In this document: piece by piece, positions 9,185 through 18,532 of the stretch
How positions within the stretch are numbered: the first letter of the stretch is position 1
How the letters are laid out: the number at the start of each line of letters is the position of its first letter
Source: Massilia endophytica
GTDB taxonomy: Bacteria; Pseudomonadota; Gammaproteobacteria; Burkholderiales; Burkholderiaceae_D
DNA: 64,000 bases
Assembly (NCBI RefSeq): GCF_021165955.1
Contig: NZ_CP088952.1
Coordinates: forward strand, 2,666,001-2,730,000
Direction of reading: 5' to 3'
Notes under the pieces: generated by a model
Database searches by the model: none
What the model was told of the DNA's origin: nothing
Seen by the model: the letters and a program-made list of their open reading frames with translations, nothing else
Translations under genes and position numbers: made by a program

Positions 9185-10525
9185 ATGCTGCACGGATCCG
9201 CAGCGTCCGCCCCCCGGGGAGCGGCCGTGCCCCTTACCATGGCGGCGCTGGCGGCCATCCTGCTCTGGCTTCTGCTGGGGGACCTGAGCATCGCCGTCCG
9301 CGACCGCGCCGCCCTGCCCAGCGCAGTGGAGCTGCTGCGCAGCCATGGCGCCTCGGACACCATGACGTCCCTGCTGCTGTCCACCGTTCCCGCGCTGCTG
9401 AACATGTTCCTGGTGCCCCTGGTGGGCTACCACTCGGACCGCTGCCGCAGCCGCTGGGGGCGGCGCAAGCCCTTCCTGCTGATGGCGGCGCCCGTGGGCG
9501 GCCTCGCCATGCTGGGACTATCGGCCTCCCCTGCCCTCGCCGCGTGGACCGATGCGGCGCTCGGCGCCTTCTCGCCCGGCGCGCGCGCCTGCCGCCTGGC
9601 CTTCTTCTGTCTTTTCTGGACGGTGTTCGAATGCGCGGCCCTGAGTGCGCTGTCGCTCTTTACGGGACTGGTGAATGACATCGTGCCGCAAGGCCTGCTG
9701 GGCCGTTTCTTCGCTGGCTTCCGCGTGGTGAGCCTCAGCGTGGGCATCGCCTTCAATACCTGGGTGTTCGCGCTGACCGACCAGTTCCTGCCCGAGATCC
9801 TCGCGGGCATAGGCCTCGTATTCGGCCTGCCCATGCTCGCCATGTGCCTGCTGGTGAAGGAAACGCCGCTGCCGCCGGATGCGGCGCCCGCCCCGGAACC
9901 GGAGCGGCGGCGCTTCCCGCTGGCCCATGTGCTGGAGTGCTTCCGCTACAAGCCCTACGCGTGGGCGGTGGCCGCCTTCATGCTGGCGAGCGTGACCTTC
10001 AGCCCCTTCAACACCTTCTATCAGTACTACGCACATGTGATGGGAATTCCCAAGTCCACGCTGGGCGCGCTCACTGCGGCGGGGTATGCGGTGTCGATCT
10101 TTTCGGCGCTGGGAGTGGGCTGGCTGGCGGACCGTTTCGGCGCATTGCGCGTGTCGTCGGTCATCATGGCCGTCTACTGCGTGGTGGCGTCCGTGGGGTA
10201 TATGGGGCTGACCGACGCGGCCAGTTTCCGCGCCTTCTATCTCCTGCACGTGATTATCTCCGGCGCCTATTTCACGGCGGCGGCCTCGATGCCGATGGCG
10301 CTGCTGCCACGCTCGAAGTTCGTGCAGCACAACTCCACCAAGGACCTGATGGTCATGCTGGGCACCATCCTTGTGAGCAGCGTGCAGGGCCCCATGCTCG
10401 ATTTCTCAGGCCACGATTACCGCCTGACACTGCTGGCCGGAGCCATGTTCTCGCTCCTGTGCATCGTCTGCCTGGGGCGCCTGCAAACCGGCGTGCTGGC
10501 GGCGCAGGTGGCGCGCCGCCAGTAG
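9185..10525 (+). CDS. MFS sugar transporter (GPH/SLC45-like)
   Basis: This 446-residue integral inner-membrane protein has about 12 hydrophobic segments. The loop between segments 2 and 3 carries DRCRSRWGRRKPF, the motif of the glycoside-pentoside-hexuronide and sucrose-type transporters of the major facilitator superfamily. A start at 9185 gives a short polar N-terminus before the first membrane segment. The gene is only 3 bp downstream of the LacI regulator and is presumably co-transcribed with it. This makes it the likely inner-membrane importer of the sugar or uronide produced in the periplasm by the adjacent enzymes. It ends 6 bp from the convergent GH2 gene, with no visible terminator between them. 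Confidence 0.88.
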   Translation: MLHGSAASAPRGAAVPLTMAALAAILLWLLLGDLSIAVRDRAALPSAVELLRSHGASDTMTSLLLSTVPALLNMFLVPLVGYHSDRCRSRWGRRKPFLLMAAPVGGLAMLGLSASPALAAWTDAALGAFSPGARACRLAFFCLFWTVFECAALSALSLFTGLVNDIVPQGLLGRFFAGFRVVSLSVGIAFNTWVFALTDQFLPEILAGIGLVFGLPMLAMCLLVKETPLPPDAAPAPEPERRRFPLAHVLECFRYKPYAWAVAAFMLASVTFSPFNTFYQYYAHVMGIPKSTLGALTAAGYAVSIFSALGVGWLADRFGALRVSSVIMAVYCVVASVGYMGLTDAASFRAFYLLHVIISGAYFTAAASMPMALLPRSKFVQHNSTKDLMVMLGTILVSSVQGPMLDFSGHDYRLTLLAGAMFSLLCIVCLGRLQTGVLAAQVARRQ

Positions 10526-10531
10526 CCTGCG

Positions 10532-13500
10532 TCAGCGCGGAGCCAGTACGAACTGATAGCTCAGCGGCTTCAGGGGAATGCGGTACTTCATGAGCGGCAG
10601 GCCGCGCGCATCCCAGCCCGTATCGCCGCCCACGCCCGTCTGCACGGCATCGATCAGCAGGGAACCCATGCCGTGCGGCTGGATGTCCGAGCTGTGCCAG
10701 GCGCCGCGCGGACGCGGGTACAAGTCTTCGTACGGGAAGGCCAGCGCGTTCACCGACAGGGGTTTTACACCGGTGACCTGCAGGCCGCTGCCGCCTGCAT
10801 CCTGCAGCGCGAGCCAGCGCACATCCGTCTTGTTGCCTGTTTCCTGCGGCCGCACGTAAGGGTGCGCCTGGTCCGCCAGCTTGCCGCGGTAAAGGCCGAT
10901 GGCGGCGCCGGTCTGGCGGTCCGCATAGCTCTCCTGCGGGCCGCGGCCGTACCAGCTCAGTTGGTCCAGCGCCGGGTTGCTGTCGAACCGCATGCCGATG
11001 CGCAGCGGATCGGGCAGGTCCGGACGCACCGGCGTGAAGGAGGCCGTGACGTGGACGGCGCCGTCTTCCGCCATGCGGTAGCTGGTTTCCCAGCGGGCAG
11101 CGCCCGCACCCAGGTTGTACAGCACGCGGATGGTGTCGCCGCTCATCTCCAATACCCGCACTTCGCGGCGTTCGCTCAGCTGGCGCCAGACGGCATGCGT
11201 CTTCTCGATGCCCGTGCCCTGGTCGTTGTCCGTCATGGCGCGCCAGAAGTTCGGGCTGCCGCCCTGCAGCAGCTCGCGCCCGCCGCTGCTGTAGCGCACG
11301 AGGCCCGTGCTGGCGTCGACTGCCAGCGTGGCATTGGCAGCGCGCAGCTCGGGGCCCTGCGCGCCCTGCACCGCCTGCGTCCATTTCGGCGCGGGAGCAG
11401 GAGAAGCCGCCTGCAGCACGAACTGGCTGAAGCCGAGCATCTGCCCTTCCGCGACGCCGGGCGTGCTGCCGCGCTTGGCGCGGGCACGCAGGGTGAGGAT
11501 GAATTCGCCGTCCGCCGCAGCCTGGCGGGCCGCTGCGGGCAGCGTGACCGTTCCCGTGCCCTGTGCCGGGGCAGCGACGCCATCCAGCCTGCCCTGCGCC
11601 ACCGGCACGCCGTCGCGCGTCACGGTCCAGTCGAAATCGAAGCCGGAGAGGTCGCGGAAGTCGTAGCGGTTCACCACGCGCACGGAACCGGAGGCGGGGT
11701 CGCCTTCGAACACCACCGGCGAATAGACCTTCTGCAGCTCATAGTATTCCGGGTCCGGCGTGCGGTCGGCCTGCACCAGGCCGTCGGCCACCACCGAGCT
11801 GTCCTTGCGCGGGTTGGGACCGTAGTCCTCACCCTGTGCCCAGTATTCACGGCCTTTCGCATCCTTCATCAGCATGGCCTGGTCCACCCAGTCCCAGATA
11901 AAACCGCCCTGCAGCTTGCGGTGGCTGCGGATGGCCTGCCAGTACTCTTCCAGATTCCCGAGGCTGTTGCCCATGGCGTGGGCGTACTCGCACTGGATCA
12001 TGGGCTGGCGGTAGCGCGGGTCTTCGGCATAGCCGATCATCTTCACGATATCGTCGTACATCGGCGCGTAGATATCGACATAGTCGTTCGGCAGGTGCTC
12101 TTCGCCGATGGTGCCGTGGCCCAGGTAGCTGATCAGGCGGGTGGGATCGTTCTCGCGGATCCAGCGCGCTGCCTTCTCGAAGTTTGGACCGGTGCCCGCC
12201 TCGTTCCCCAGCGACCAGATGATGATGCTCGGGTGGTTGCGGTCACGCTCCACCATGCGGCGCACGCGGTCCATGTGGGCCGTTTCCCAGTGCGGGCGGT
12301 AGCCCAGCTGGATCTTTTCGCGCTCGCCGGGCTTCTTCGCGTGGTCGCCCTTCTGCATGTACTCGTGCGATTCGATATTGGCCTCGTCGAGGATGTAGAG
12401 GCCGTATTCGTCCGCCAGATCGTACCAGCGGGGATCGTTCGGATAGTGCGAGGTGCGCACGGCGTTCACGTTCGCCTGCTTCATCAGCTCGATGTCGCGG
12501 CGCATGGTGTCCATGGACATGACGCGGAAGGTCTTCGGATCGTGCTCGTGGCGGTTGACGCCCTTGATCAGCACCCGCTTGCCGTTCACGCGCACTTCGC
12601 CGTCCGCGATTTCCACGGTGCGGAAGCCGATGCGGCGGGAGGTGGCCGACACCAGCTTGCCGTCGGCGTCGTAGAACTCCACCAGCAGGCGGTAGAGGTT
12701 TGGCGTTTCGGCGGACCACGGCTTCACCTGCGCGATGCGGGCCTGCAGGGGAGCGGCGCCGGACTTCGCCACGGGATTGGCTAGGGCCAGCAGCTGCTGG
12801 TCGCCATCGAAGAGCGTGGCCTTGACGGAACCGTTCGGTGCACCCGCAAAGGCGGGCGACACGGTCAGCAGGCCGTCGCGGTAGCCCTGCTTGTCCAGCA
12901 GCGCCGTCACCGTGTAGTCGCGCAGGTGGGCCTTCGGCTCGGCGTAGAGATAGACGCTGCGCTCGATGCCCGATACGCGCCAGAAGTCCTGGTCCTCCAG
13001 ATAGGAACCGTCCGCGAAGCGATACAGCTCGATCGCGATCACGTTCTTGCCGGGGCGGACATAGCGGGTCAGGTTGAATTCGGAAGGCAGCTTGGAATCC
13101 TCCGAGTAGCCCACGCGCTGGCCGTTCACCCAGATGTAGTAGGCCGCACCCGCCGCGCCGATGTGCAGGAAGACCTCGCGACCCTTCCATGCCGCAGGCA
13201 GGTCGAAGTCGCGGCGGTAGGAGCCCACTTCGTTCATCGAATGCAGGATATAGGGCTCGGTTGCCGGGAACGGATAGTCGATGTTATTGAAGTATGGCTG
13301 GCCGAAGCCCTGGGCCTGCATCATGCCCGGCACCTCGATGGTTTTCCAGCGCGAGACATCGTAACCCGGCCGGTAGAAGTCCACGGGGCGCGATTCCGGA
13401 TTCTTCGACAGGGCGAAGGACCAGCGGCCGTCCAGGGACTTGTAGTAGCGCGATGCGGCCGGATTCCCCGCCAGCGCCAGTTCCCGCGTTTCATAGTTGA

Positions 13501-13636
13501 TGAAGGTGGTCTTCATCGGCTCGCGGTTCAGTTGAACGATCTCCGGACGCTCCCATTCGGCGGGAGGCGCAGCCTGCGCGGCGCCGGCAGCGCAGAGGGA
13601 GAGCAGGAAAAGTGCTTTTTGGATAAGGGTTCTCAT
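10532..13636 (-). CDS. GH2 beta-galactosidase (LacZ-type), exported
   Basis: This 1034-residue enzyme has a signal peptide of about 22 residues (ending GAAQAA). It is a full-length LacZ-type family 2 enzyme: jelly-roll domain (EVGSYRRDFDLP), two Ig-like domains, a TIM barrel and the C-terminal beta-galactosidase small-chain domain. Catalytic motifs are intact: the acid/base Glu in IWSLGNEAGTG and the nucleophile Glu in MIQCEYAHAMGNS. E. coli LacZ is cytoplasmic and 1024 residues, so the export signal is the notable difference. The gene is transcribed away from udh. It probably liberates galactose in the periplasm for the oxidative galactose pathway downstream in the window. Confidence 0.93.
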   Translation of the reverse strand: MRTLIQKALFLLSLCAAGAAQAAPPAEWERPEIVQLNREPMKTTFINYETRELALAGNPAASRYYKSLDGRWSFALSKNPESRPVDFYRPGYDVSRWKTIEVPGMMQAQGFGQPYFNNIDYPFPATEPYILHSMNEVGSYRRDFDLPAAWKGREVFLHIGAAGAAYYIWVNGQRVGYSEDSKLPSEFNLTRYVRPGKNVIAIELYRFADGSYLEDQDFWRVSGIERSVYLYAEPKAHLRDYTVTALLDKQGYRDGLLTVSPAFAGAPNGSVKATLFDGDQQLLALANPVAKSGAAPLQARIAQVKPWSAETPNLYRLLVEFYDADGKLVSATSRRIGFRTVEIADGEVRVNGKRVLIKGVNRHEHDPKTFRVMSMDTMRRDIELMKQANVNAVRTSHYPNDPRWYDLADEYGLYILDEANIESHEYMQKGDHAKKPGEREKIQLGYRPHWETAHMDRVRRMVERDRNHPSIIIWSLGNEAGTGPNFEKAARWIRENDPTRLISYLGHGTIGEEHLPNDYVDIYAPMYDDIVKMIGYAEDPRYRQPMIQCEYAHAMGNSLGNLEEYWQAIRSHRKLQGGFIWDWVDQAMLMKDAKGREYWAQGEDYGPNPRKDSSVVADGLVQADRTPDPEYYELQKVYSPVVFEGDPASGSVRVVNRYDFRDLSGFDFDWTVTRDGVPVAQGRLDGVAAPAQGTGTVTLPAAARQAAADGEFILTLRARAKRGSTPGVAEGQMLGFSQFVLQAASPAPAPKWTQAVQGAQGPELRAANATLAVDASTGLVRYSSGGRELLQGGSPNFWRAMTDNDQGTGIEKTHAVWRQLSERREVRVLEMSGDTIRVLYNLGAGAARWETSYRMAEDGAVHVTASFTPVRPDLPDPLRIGMRFDSNPALDQLSWYGRGPQESYADRQTGAAIGLYRGKLADQAHPYVRPQETGNKTDVRWLALQDAGGSGLQVTGVKPLSVNALAFPYEDLYPRPRGAWHSSDIQPHGMGSLLIDAVQTGVGGDTGWDARGLPLMKYRIPLKPLSYQFVLAPR

Positions 13637-13691
13637 CAGGCCATGCTAGCGGCAAGTTTGTCGCGCTGACCAATAACGTGCGGGTCCCCAA

Positions 13692-13710
13692 CTATGCTAA
13701 TTCAGCATAG
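13692..13710. promoter_or_regulatory. Perfect palindrome in the GH2/udh divergent promoter
   Basis: CTATGCTAATTCAGCATAG has perfect 7-bp arms (CTATGCT/AGCATAG) around AATTC. It lies about 60 bp upstream of udh and about 55 bp upstream of the GH2 gene, so one regulator could act on both. I cannot assign the regulator; the palindrome differs from the LacI-like sites near 8 kb. Confidence 0.45.
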
Positions 13711-13771
13711 GAAGCCAGTGGTGCTTCCCACTATCATTAGCCGTTGCTACAACCATAATAACGAGACCGAT

Positions 13772-14581
13772 ATGAGCAAGCCATTCAGGCGCATATTGTT
13801 GACCGGCGCAGCCGGAGGATTGGGCCGCCAGCTGCGCGGTCCCGTGAAAGACTTCGCGGACGTGGTCCGCCTGGCGGACATCGCCGACATGGGCGAGGCG
13901 CAGGAAGGCGAAGAGATCGTGCAATGCGACCTCGCCGACCGCGACGCCGTGCTGCGCATGTGCGAAGGCGTGGACGCGGTGCTGCATTTCGGCGGCATAT
14001 CCACCGAAACGCCCTTCGCGCCCATCATGAACGCCAATATCCTGGGCATGGTGAACCTGTATGAGGCAGTGCACAAGCACGGCATCCGCCGTGTGGTGTT
14101 CGCCAGCTCCAACCACACCATGGGGATGTACCGCACCACCGACATGGTCGATGCCACCATGCCGCTGCGGCCGGACGGCTACTACGGCGTATCCAAGGTG
14201 TTCGGCGAATCGCTCTCGCGCTTCTACTGGGACCGTTTCGGCATCGAGACCGTGTGCATCCGCATCGGCTCATGCTTCCCGGAGCCCGCCAACCGCCGCA
14301 TGCTGAGCACCTATATCAGCCTGGACGATCTGGTCGAACTTCTGCGCTGCTCCCTGACGGCGCCGCGCGTTGGCCACACCATCACCTTCGGCGTATCGGA
14401 CAACCCCAGCGTATGGTGGGACGACCGCCATGCGCGCCATCTCGGCTTCGTGCCGAAGGACAACTCGGCGAAGTTCGCCAGCATGTTCCCCGCCGGCGAC
14501 TATCCGCCGGTGGACGATCTCGCAACCATTTACCAGGGCGGCGGCTTCCTTTACAGCGGCCCCCAATATCCACAGGAATGA
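13772..14581 (+). CDS. udh: Uronate dehydrogenase
   Basis: This is a 269-residue NAD-dependent enzyme of the extended SDR/epimerase type, matching the usual length of bacterial uronate dehydrogenases (about 265). It oxidises D-galacturonate or D-glucuronate at C1 to the aldarolactone. Visible motifs are the NAD site TGAAGGLG (residues 11-18), CDLAD, HFGGIS, FASSNHTMG, the catalytic YYGVSK (Tyr-x3-Lys), RIGSCFPEP with the substrate-binding Arg, and WWDDRHARHLGF near the C-terminus. I start it at ATG 13772; the open frame extends upstream but without conserved sequence. Its stop overlaps the GH35 start as ATGA. It links uronate released by the region-1 enzymes to central metabolism. Confidence 0.9.
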   Translation: MSKPFRRILLTGAAGGLGRQLRGPVKDFADVVRLADIADMGEAQEGEEIVQCDLADRDAVLRMCEGVDAVLHFGGISTETPFAPIMNANILGMVNLYEAVHKHGIRRVVFASSNHTMGMYRTTDMVDATMPLRPDGYYGVSKVFGESLSRFYWDRFGIETVCIRIGSCFPEPANRRMLSTYISLDDLVELLRCSLTAPRVGHTITFGVSDNPSVWWDDRHARHLGFVPKDNSAKFASMFPAGDYPPVDDLATIYQGGGFLYSGPQYPQE

Positions 14582-16938
14582 CGATGACCCAGAACCTCCA
14601 ACGCCGCCGCATCCTGCTCGGCGCAGCCGCCGCCGGTGCGGCCCTCACCCTGAATCCTTCGCTGGCCAGCGCCGCCTCGCCGCGCTTCACCATCGGCGAG
14701 AACGACTTCCTGCTGGACGGGAAGCCCCTGCAGATCCGCTGCGGCGAGATCCATTTCGCCCGCGTGCCCCGCGAATACTGGGGCCACCGCCTGAAGGCCA
14801 TCAAGGCCATGGGACTGAACGCCGTTTGCGCCTACCTGTTCTGGAACTACCACGAATGGCGCGAGGGCAAATTCCAATGGGAGGGCCAGCGCGACGCCGT
14901 GGAGTTCTGCAAGCTGGCGCAGGCCGAAGGGCTATGGGTCATCCTGCGCCCCGGGCCCTACGCCTGCGCGGAATGGGAAATGGGCGGACTGCCATGGTGG
15001 CTGCTGAAGGCGCCCGGCGACAAGTTCCTGCGCACCCGCGCGCCCGAATACGTGAACCCCGCGCGCCGCTGGCTGTCGGAAGTGGGCCGCGTACTCGGGC
15101 CGATGCAGGTTACGCACGGCGGCCCGATCCTCATGGTGCAGGTCGAGAACGAATACGGCTTCTTCGGCGAAGACCTGGAATATATGCGCGTGATGCGGAA
15201 GGCGCTGCTGGACGGCGGCTTCGACGTGCCCCTCTTTCAGTGCAACCCCACCAATGCCGTGGCGAAGACGCATATCCCGGAGCTCTTCTCCGTGGCGAAC
15301 TTCGGCAGCGATCCCGCGACCGGCTTCAAGGCCCTGGACAGCGTGCAGAAAGGGCCGCGCATGTGCGGCGAATACTACTCCGGCTGGTTCGACACCTGGG
15401 GCGCGCCGCACCGGCGCGGCGACAATGCGCGCGCCATTCAGGACATCGACGCCATGCTGAACGCGAACGGCTCCTTCAGCCTCTACATGGCGCACGGCGG
15501 CACCACCTTCGGCCTGTGGGGCGGCTGCGACCGTCCCTTCCGCCCCGACACCACGAGCTACGACTACGATGCCCCCATCAGCGAAGCGGGCTGGCTGGGC
15601 GCCAAATTCCGTACCTACCGCGACTGCCTGGCAAAGCACCTGCAGGCCGGTGAACAGCTCTCCCCTGCCCCGGATAAACTGCCCGTGATGGCCATTCCCG
15701 CCTTCCCGCTCAGCGAAACGGCGCCGGTGTTCGCCAACCTGCCGGCGCAAGGGATCGACGATGTATCGCCGCGCAATATCGAGCAGTACGACATCAGCCG
15801 GGGGCTGGTCGCGTATTCGATCAAGCTGCCCGCAGGTCCGGCCGGAACGCTGGAAGCGGCCAATGCGCGCGACCTGGCATGGGTTTATATGGACGGACGC
15901 ATGGTCGGCACCATGGACACGCGCTACCGCCGCTTCAGCGTGAACGTTCCCGCACGCTCCAAAGAGACCACCATCGACATCCTGCTGTACACCATCGCCC
16001 GCGTCAATTTCGGCGCCGAAGTGCATGACCGAAAAGGCCTGCACGGCCCAGTCACCTTCAAGACAAAAGGCGGGGCGGCGCAGGAACTGACCGGCTGGCG
16101 CATCCGCGCCATCGACTTCGATGCCGATGGCGTGCTGCCCCCGCTGCGCTGGCAGGCCGCGCGCGCCTCCGGCCCCGCCTTCTGGCGCGGCAGCTTCCAG
16201 GCATCGCAGAGCGCGGACACCTTCCTCGACATGTCCGGCTGGGGGCAAGGCATTGTGTGGATCAACGGCCGCTGCCTGGGCCGCTACTGGAGCATCGGTC
16301 CCACGCAGACCATGTACCTGCCGGGTCCCTGGATCAAGGCGGGCCGCAACGAAGTCGTGGTGCTCGACCTGACGGGCCCGCGCGTCAGCCGCATCGCCGG
16401 GCTGACGGCGCCGGTACTCGACGAGCTGCATCCCGAGCGCGACCTGAAGCGGCCTCCGAGCACGGCGCGCCCCCGCCTTGCCGGGCTGACGCCAGTACAC
16501 AGCGGCCAGTTCGCAAGCGGCCCGGCGACGCAGGACGTGAAGTTCGAGCATGCCGCGCGCGGACGCCAGCTGTGCATCGAAGTGGTGGACACCTTCGACG
16601 GCAAACCGCACGCCGCCATCGCCGAGCTGGCCCTGCTCGATGCGGCAGGCCAGCCGCTGAACCAGACCGCGTGGACGATTGCGTACGCAAGCAGCGAAGA
16701 ATCGCGCAAGGAAGACGGCGGCGCGCTGAACGCCATCAACGGCCAGGCGACGGACTACTGGCACACCGCCTACAGCAACGGCGCAGCGCCTGCCGGCCCT
16801 GCGCGCCTGATCATCGACCTGGGCGGCGCGACGGAGATCAGCGGCCTGCGCTACACCCCGCGCCAGGGCCCCGAAGGCGTGACAGGCCGCATCCGCCGCT
16901 ACCGCATCTTCGTCGGCGACAAGCTGGTCGAAGGCTGA
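14578..16938 (+). CDS. GH35 beta-galactosidase, exported, with C-terminal discoidin-like domain
   Basis: This 786-residue protein begins MTMTQ with a twin-arginine-like signal (RRRILLGAAAAG). The family 35 barrel occupies roughly residues 40-360, with the acid/base Glu in GGPILMVQVENEYGF and the nucleophile Glu in MCGEYYSGWFDTWG. Galactose-binding jelly rolls follow (FLDMSGWGQGIVWINGRCLGRYW). The last 140 residues look like a coagulation-factor 5/8 (discoidin) carbohydrate-binding module, with INGQATDYWHT and DLGGATEISGLRYTPRQ. The start ATG overlaps the udh stop, so a uronate-oxidising enzyme and an exo-galactosidase are translationally coupled. This suggests that both products come from one polymer. 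Confidence 0.92.
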   Translation: MTMTQNLQRRRILLGAAAAGAALTLNPSLASAASPRFTIGENDFLLDGKPLQIRCGEIHFARVPREYWGHRLKAIKAMGLNAVCAYLFWNYHEWREGKFQWEGQRDAVEFCKLAQAEGLWVILRPGPYACAEWEMGGLPWWLLKAPGDKFLRTRAPEYVNPARRWLSEVGRVLGPMQVTHGGPILMVQVENEYGFFGEDLEYMRVMRKALLDGGFDVPLFQCNPTNAVAKTHIPELFSVANFGSDPATGFKALDSVQKGPRMCGEYYSGWFDTWGAPHRRGDNARAIQDIDAMLNANGSFSLYMAHGGTTFGLWGGCDRPFRPDTTSYDYDAPISEAGWLGAKFRTYRDCLAKHLQAGEQLSPAPDKLPVMAIPAFPLSETAPVFANLPAQGIDDVSPRNIEQYDISRGLVAYSIKLPAGPAGTLEAANARDLAWVYMDGRMVGTMDTRYRRFSVNVPARSKETTIDILLYTIARVNFGAEVHDRKGLHGPVTFKTKGGAAQELTGWRIRAIDFDADGVLPPLRWQAARASGPAFWRGSFQASQSADTFLDMSGWGQGIVWINGRCLGRYWSIGPTQTMYLPGPWIKAGRNEVVVLDLTGPRVSRIAGLTAPVLDELHPERDLKRPPSTARPRLAGLTPVHSGQFASGPATQDVKFEHAARGRQLCIEVVDTFDGKPHAAIAELALLDAAGQPLNQTAWTIAYASSEESRKEDGGALNAINGQATDYWHTAYSNGAAPAGPARLIIDLGGATEISGLRYTPRQGPEGVTGRIRRYRIFVGDKLVEG

Positions 16939-16940
16939 TT

Positions 16941-16967
16941 GTCGTTCCCGCGCAGGCGGGAATGACG
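16941..16967. repeat. Dispersed-type inverted repeat between convergent genes
   Basis: The core CGTTCCCGCGCAGGCGGGAA is a hairpin with CCCGC/GCGGG arms. It fills the gap between the convergent GH35 and galactose dehydrogenase genes. The word resembles REP-like elements common in proteobacterial intergenic spaces and may act as a bidirectional transcript end. I saw no second copy in this window. Confidence 0.45.
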
Positions 16968-17918
16968 TTACTCGATGAAGGCGGGAGCAGGGAGGAAGGT
17001 GCCGATCATGCAGGCGTCGGCGACGATGCGCATGGGGGCGAAGTCGGCATCGGAACGCCGAGTGCGGATCAGGTCGTGGAAGTGGGCGTAGAGGCCGGCA
17101 TATTCGGCGTCCACGCCGTCCAGCACAACCTTGCCGTCTATCTCGAGCATCATGCCGCCCTTGTGCACGGCCAGCTTTTCGCCGTCCGCCGTTTCGGCGA
17201 AGATGCTCCAGCGCTGGCGCTCCGTTTCGAGGAAGTCGTATTCGGCGCGGATCGAGAGCCCCGCCTCCGTTCCCATCTTCAGCTCGGCACGGATCGGCGC
17301 CGCGCAGTTGACCGGCACGTGCATGTCGGCCTTGCGGACGATCACGGTGTCCGGCAACAGCCGCGTGAGGATGGAGAGCGAGTTGATGGCCGGGTCGAAG
17401 ATGCCGCTGCCGCCCGCCGCGAAGATCCAGTGCTGGCCGGGATGCCATTCGCGCACGTTCTCCTTCCATTCGATGCGCAGCGACGACAGCGTGCGCTGCG
17501 CGATCCATTCACGCGCCGGTTCCACCGCTGGCGAGAAGCGCGAGTGCCAGCCCGCGAGCAGCGTGACGCCATGGGCTTCCGCGAGCTCGCGGATCGTATC
17601 AGCCTCACCCACCGTGGCGGCGGGCGGCTTCTCGAGGAAGACGTGCTTGCCCGCTTCGATGGCCTGTTTGGCCAGCGCCTGCCTTACCTGCGGCGGCGTG
17701 CACAGGGCCACCGCTTCGATATCGGGATGCTCGGCGAGCATCGCCTCCATGCTCTGGTAGCAGCGCAGGCCCGGCAGGCGGCTGCTGGGAGAGCAGCCCG
17801 CCACCAGTTCCCAGTTCGGGTTGGCACGGATGGCGGGAATGTGCTGGTCGACGGCGATCTTGCCAAGGCCCACAAGGCCGATCTTCAGTGGGCGCAGGCC
17901 TGCCTGCTGGGCCGTCAT
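16968..17918 (-). CDS. Gfo/Idh/MocA dehydrogenase, probable D-galactose 1-dehydrogenase
   Basis: This 316-residue protein has an N-terminal Rossmann fold (KIGLVGLGKIAVDQHIPAI, residues 10-28) and the catalytic EKP motif (HVFLEKPPAAT, near residue 93) of the Gfo/Idh/MocA family. GWHSRFSPAVEPAREW follows at the start of the C-terminal substrate domain. The sequence style and gene neighbourhood match D-galactose 1-dehydrogenases that feed the De Ley-Doudoroff route: galactose + NAD(P)+ to galactonolactone. Start ATG 17918 overlaps the dgoA stop as ATGA, so it is the last gene of the galactonate operon. Related arabinose dehydrogenases share the fold; the adjacent dgo genes favour galactose. Confidence 0.85.
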   Translation of the reverse strand: MTAQQAGLRPLKIGLVGLGKIAVDQHIPAIRANPNWELVAGCSPSSRLPGLRCYQSMEAMLAEHPDIEAVALCTPPQVRQALAKQAIEAGKHVFLEKPPAATVGEADTIRELAEAHGVTLLAGWHSRFSPAVEPAREWIAQRTLSSLRIEWKENVREWHPGQHWIFAAGGSGIFDPAINSLSILTRLLPDTVIVRKADMHVPVNCAAPIRAELKMGTEAGLSIRAEYDFLETERQRWSIFAETADGEKLAVHKGGMMLEIDGKVVLDGVDAEYAGLYAHFHDLIRTRRSDADFAPMRIVADACMIGTFLPAPAFIE

Positions 17919-18532
17919 GCGGCCTCGCGCCAGGCTGCCACGAACTCGCGGGCGCGCCGCGCGAGTTCGGTTTCGGTGACGCCCGGCGAATACAGGGCGG
18001 AGCCGATGCCGAAGCCCGTCGCCCCGGCAGCACGCCAGGCCGCCATGCTGGCTGGCGTGACGCCGCCGACGGGCCACAGGGGCGTACCGGCTGGAAGCAC
18101 GGTGGCCATGGCTTTCAGGCCCGCAGTGCCCACCATCTCGGCCGGAAAGAGTTTCAGGGCGTGCGCGCCCGCATCCAGCGCGGCGAACGCCTCGGTGGGC
18201 GTGGCCACACCCGGGGCGCAGAGCATGCCCGCCAGGCGGGCGTGGGCGACGACTTCGGGTTTGCAGTCGGGGGCGACGAAGAGGCGGCCGCCCGCCGCTG
18301 CAACCTGGTCCACATGGCCGGTATTGAGCATGGTGCCACCGCCTACCAGCACGTCCGCCGGCGCCATGGTGGCGAGGGTGCCGATGGCCTGCACGGCGCC
18401 CGGACGGTTCAGGGGCACTTCGAGCATGCTGAAGCCCTCATCCATCAGCACCCTGCCTACCATGGGCGCTTCGGCCGCAGTCAGGCCTCGCAGGATGGCA
18501 ACCAGCGGCAGGCGCTTCTTATCGTCAAACAT
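17915..18532 (-). CDS. dgoA: 2-dehydro-3-deoxy-6-phosphogalactonate aldolase
   Basis: This is a 205-residue class I aldolase, the same length as E. coli DgoA. It splits KDPGal into pyruvate and D-glyceraldehyde-3-phosphate. The conserved Glu of the VAILRG motif is near residue 14, and the Schiff-base Lys lies in HALKLFPAEMVG. The phosphate-binding GGV and GIGSALYSPG blocks are present. I choose ATG 18532, preceded by AAGGAG at correct spacing, rather than an upstream in-frame ATG inside dgoK. It overlaps dgoK by 8 bp and the galactose dehydrogenase gene by 4 bp, so the operon is tightly coupled. Confidence 0.93.
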   Translation of the reverse strand: MFDDKKRLPLVAILRGLTAAEAPMVGRVLMDEGFSMLEVPLNRPGAVQAIGTLATMAPADVLVGGGTMLNTGHVDQVAAAGGRLFVAPDCKPEVVAHARLAGMLCAPGVATPTEAFAALDAGAHALKLFPAEMVGTAGLKAMATVLPAGTPLWPVGGVTPASMAAWRAAGATGFGIGSALYSPGVTETELARRAREFVAAWREAA

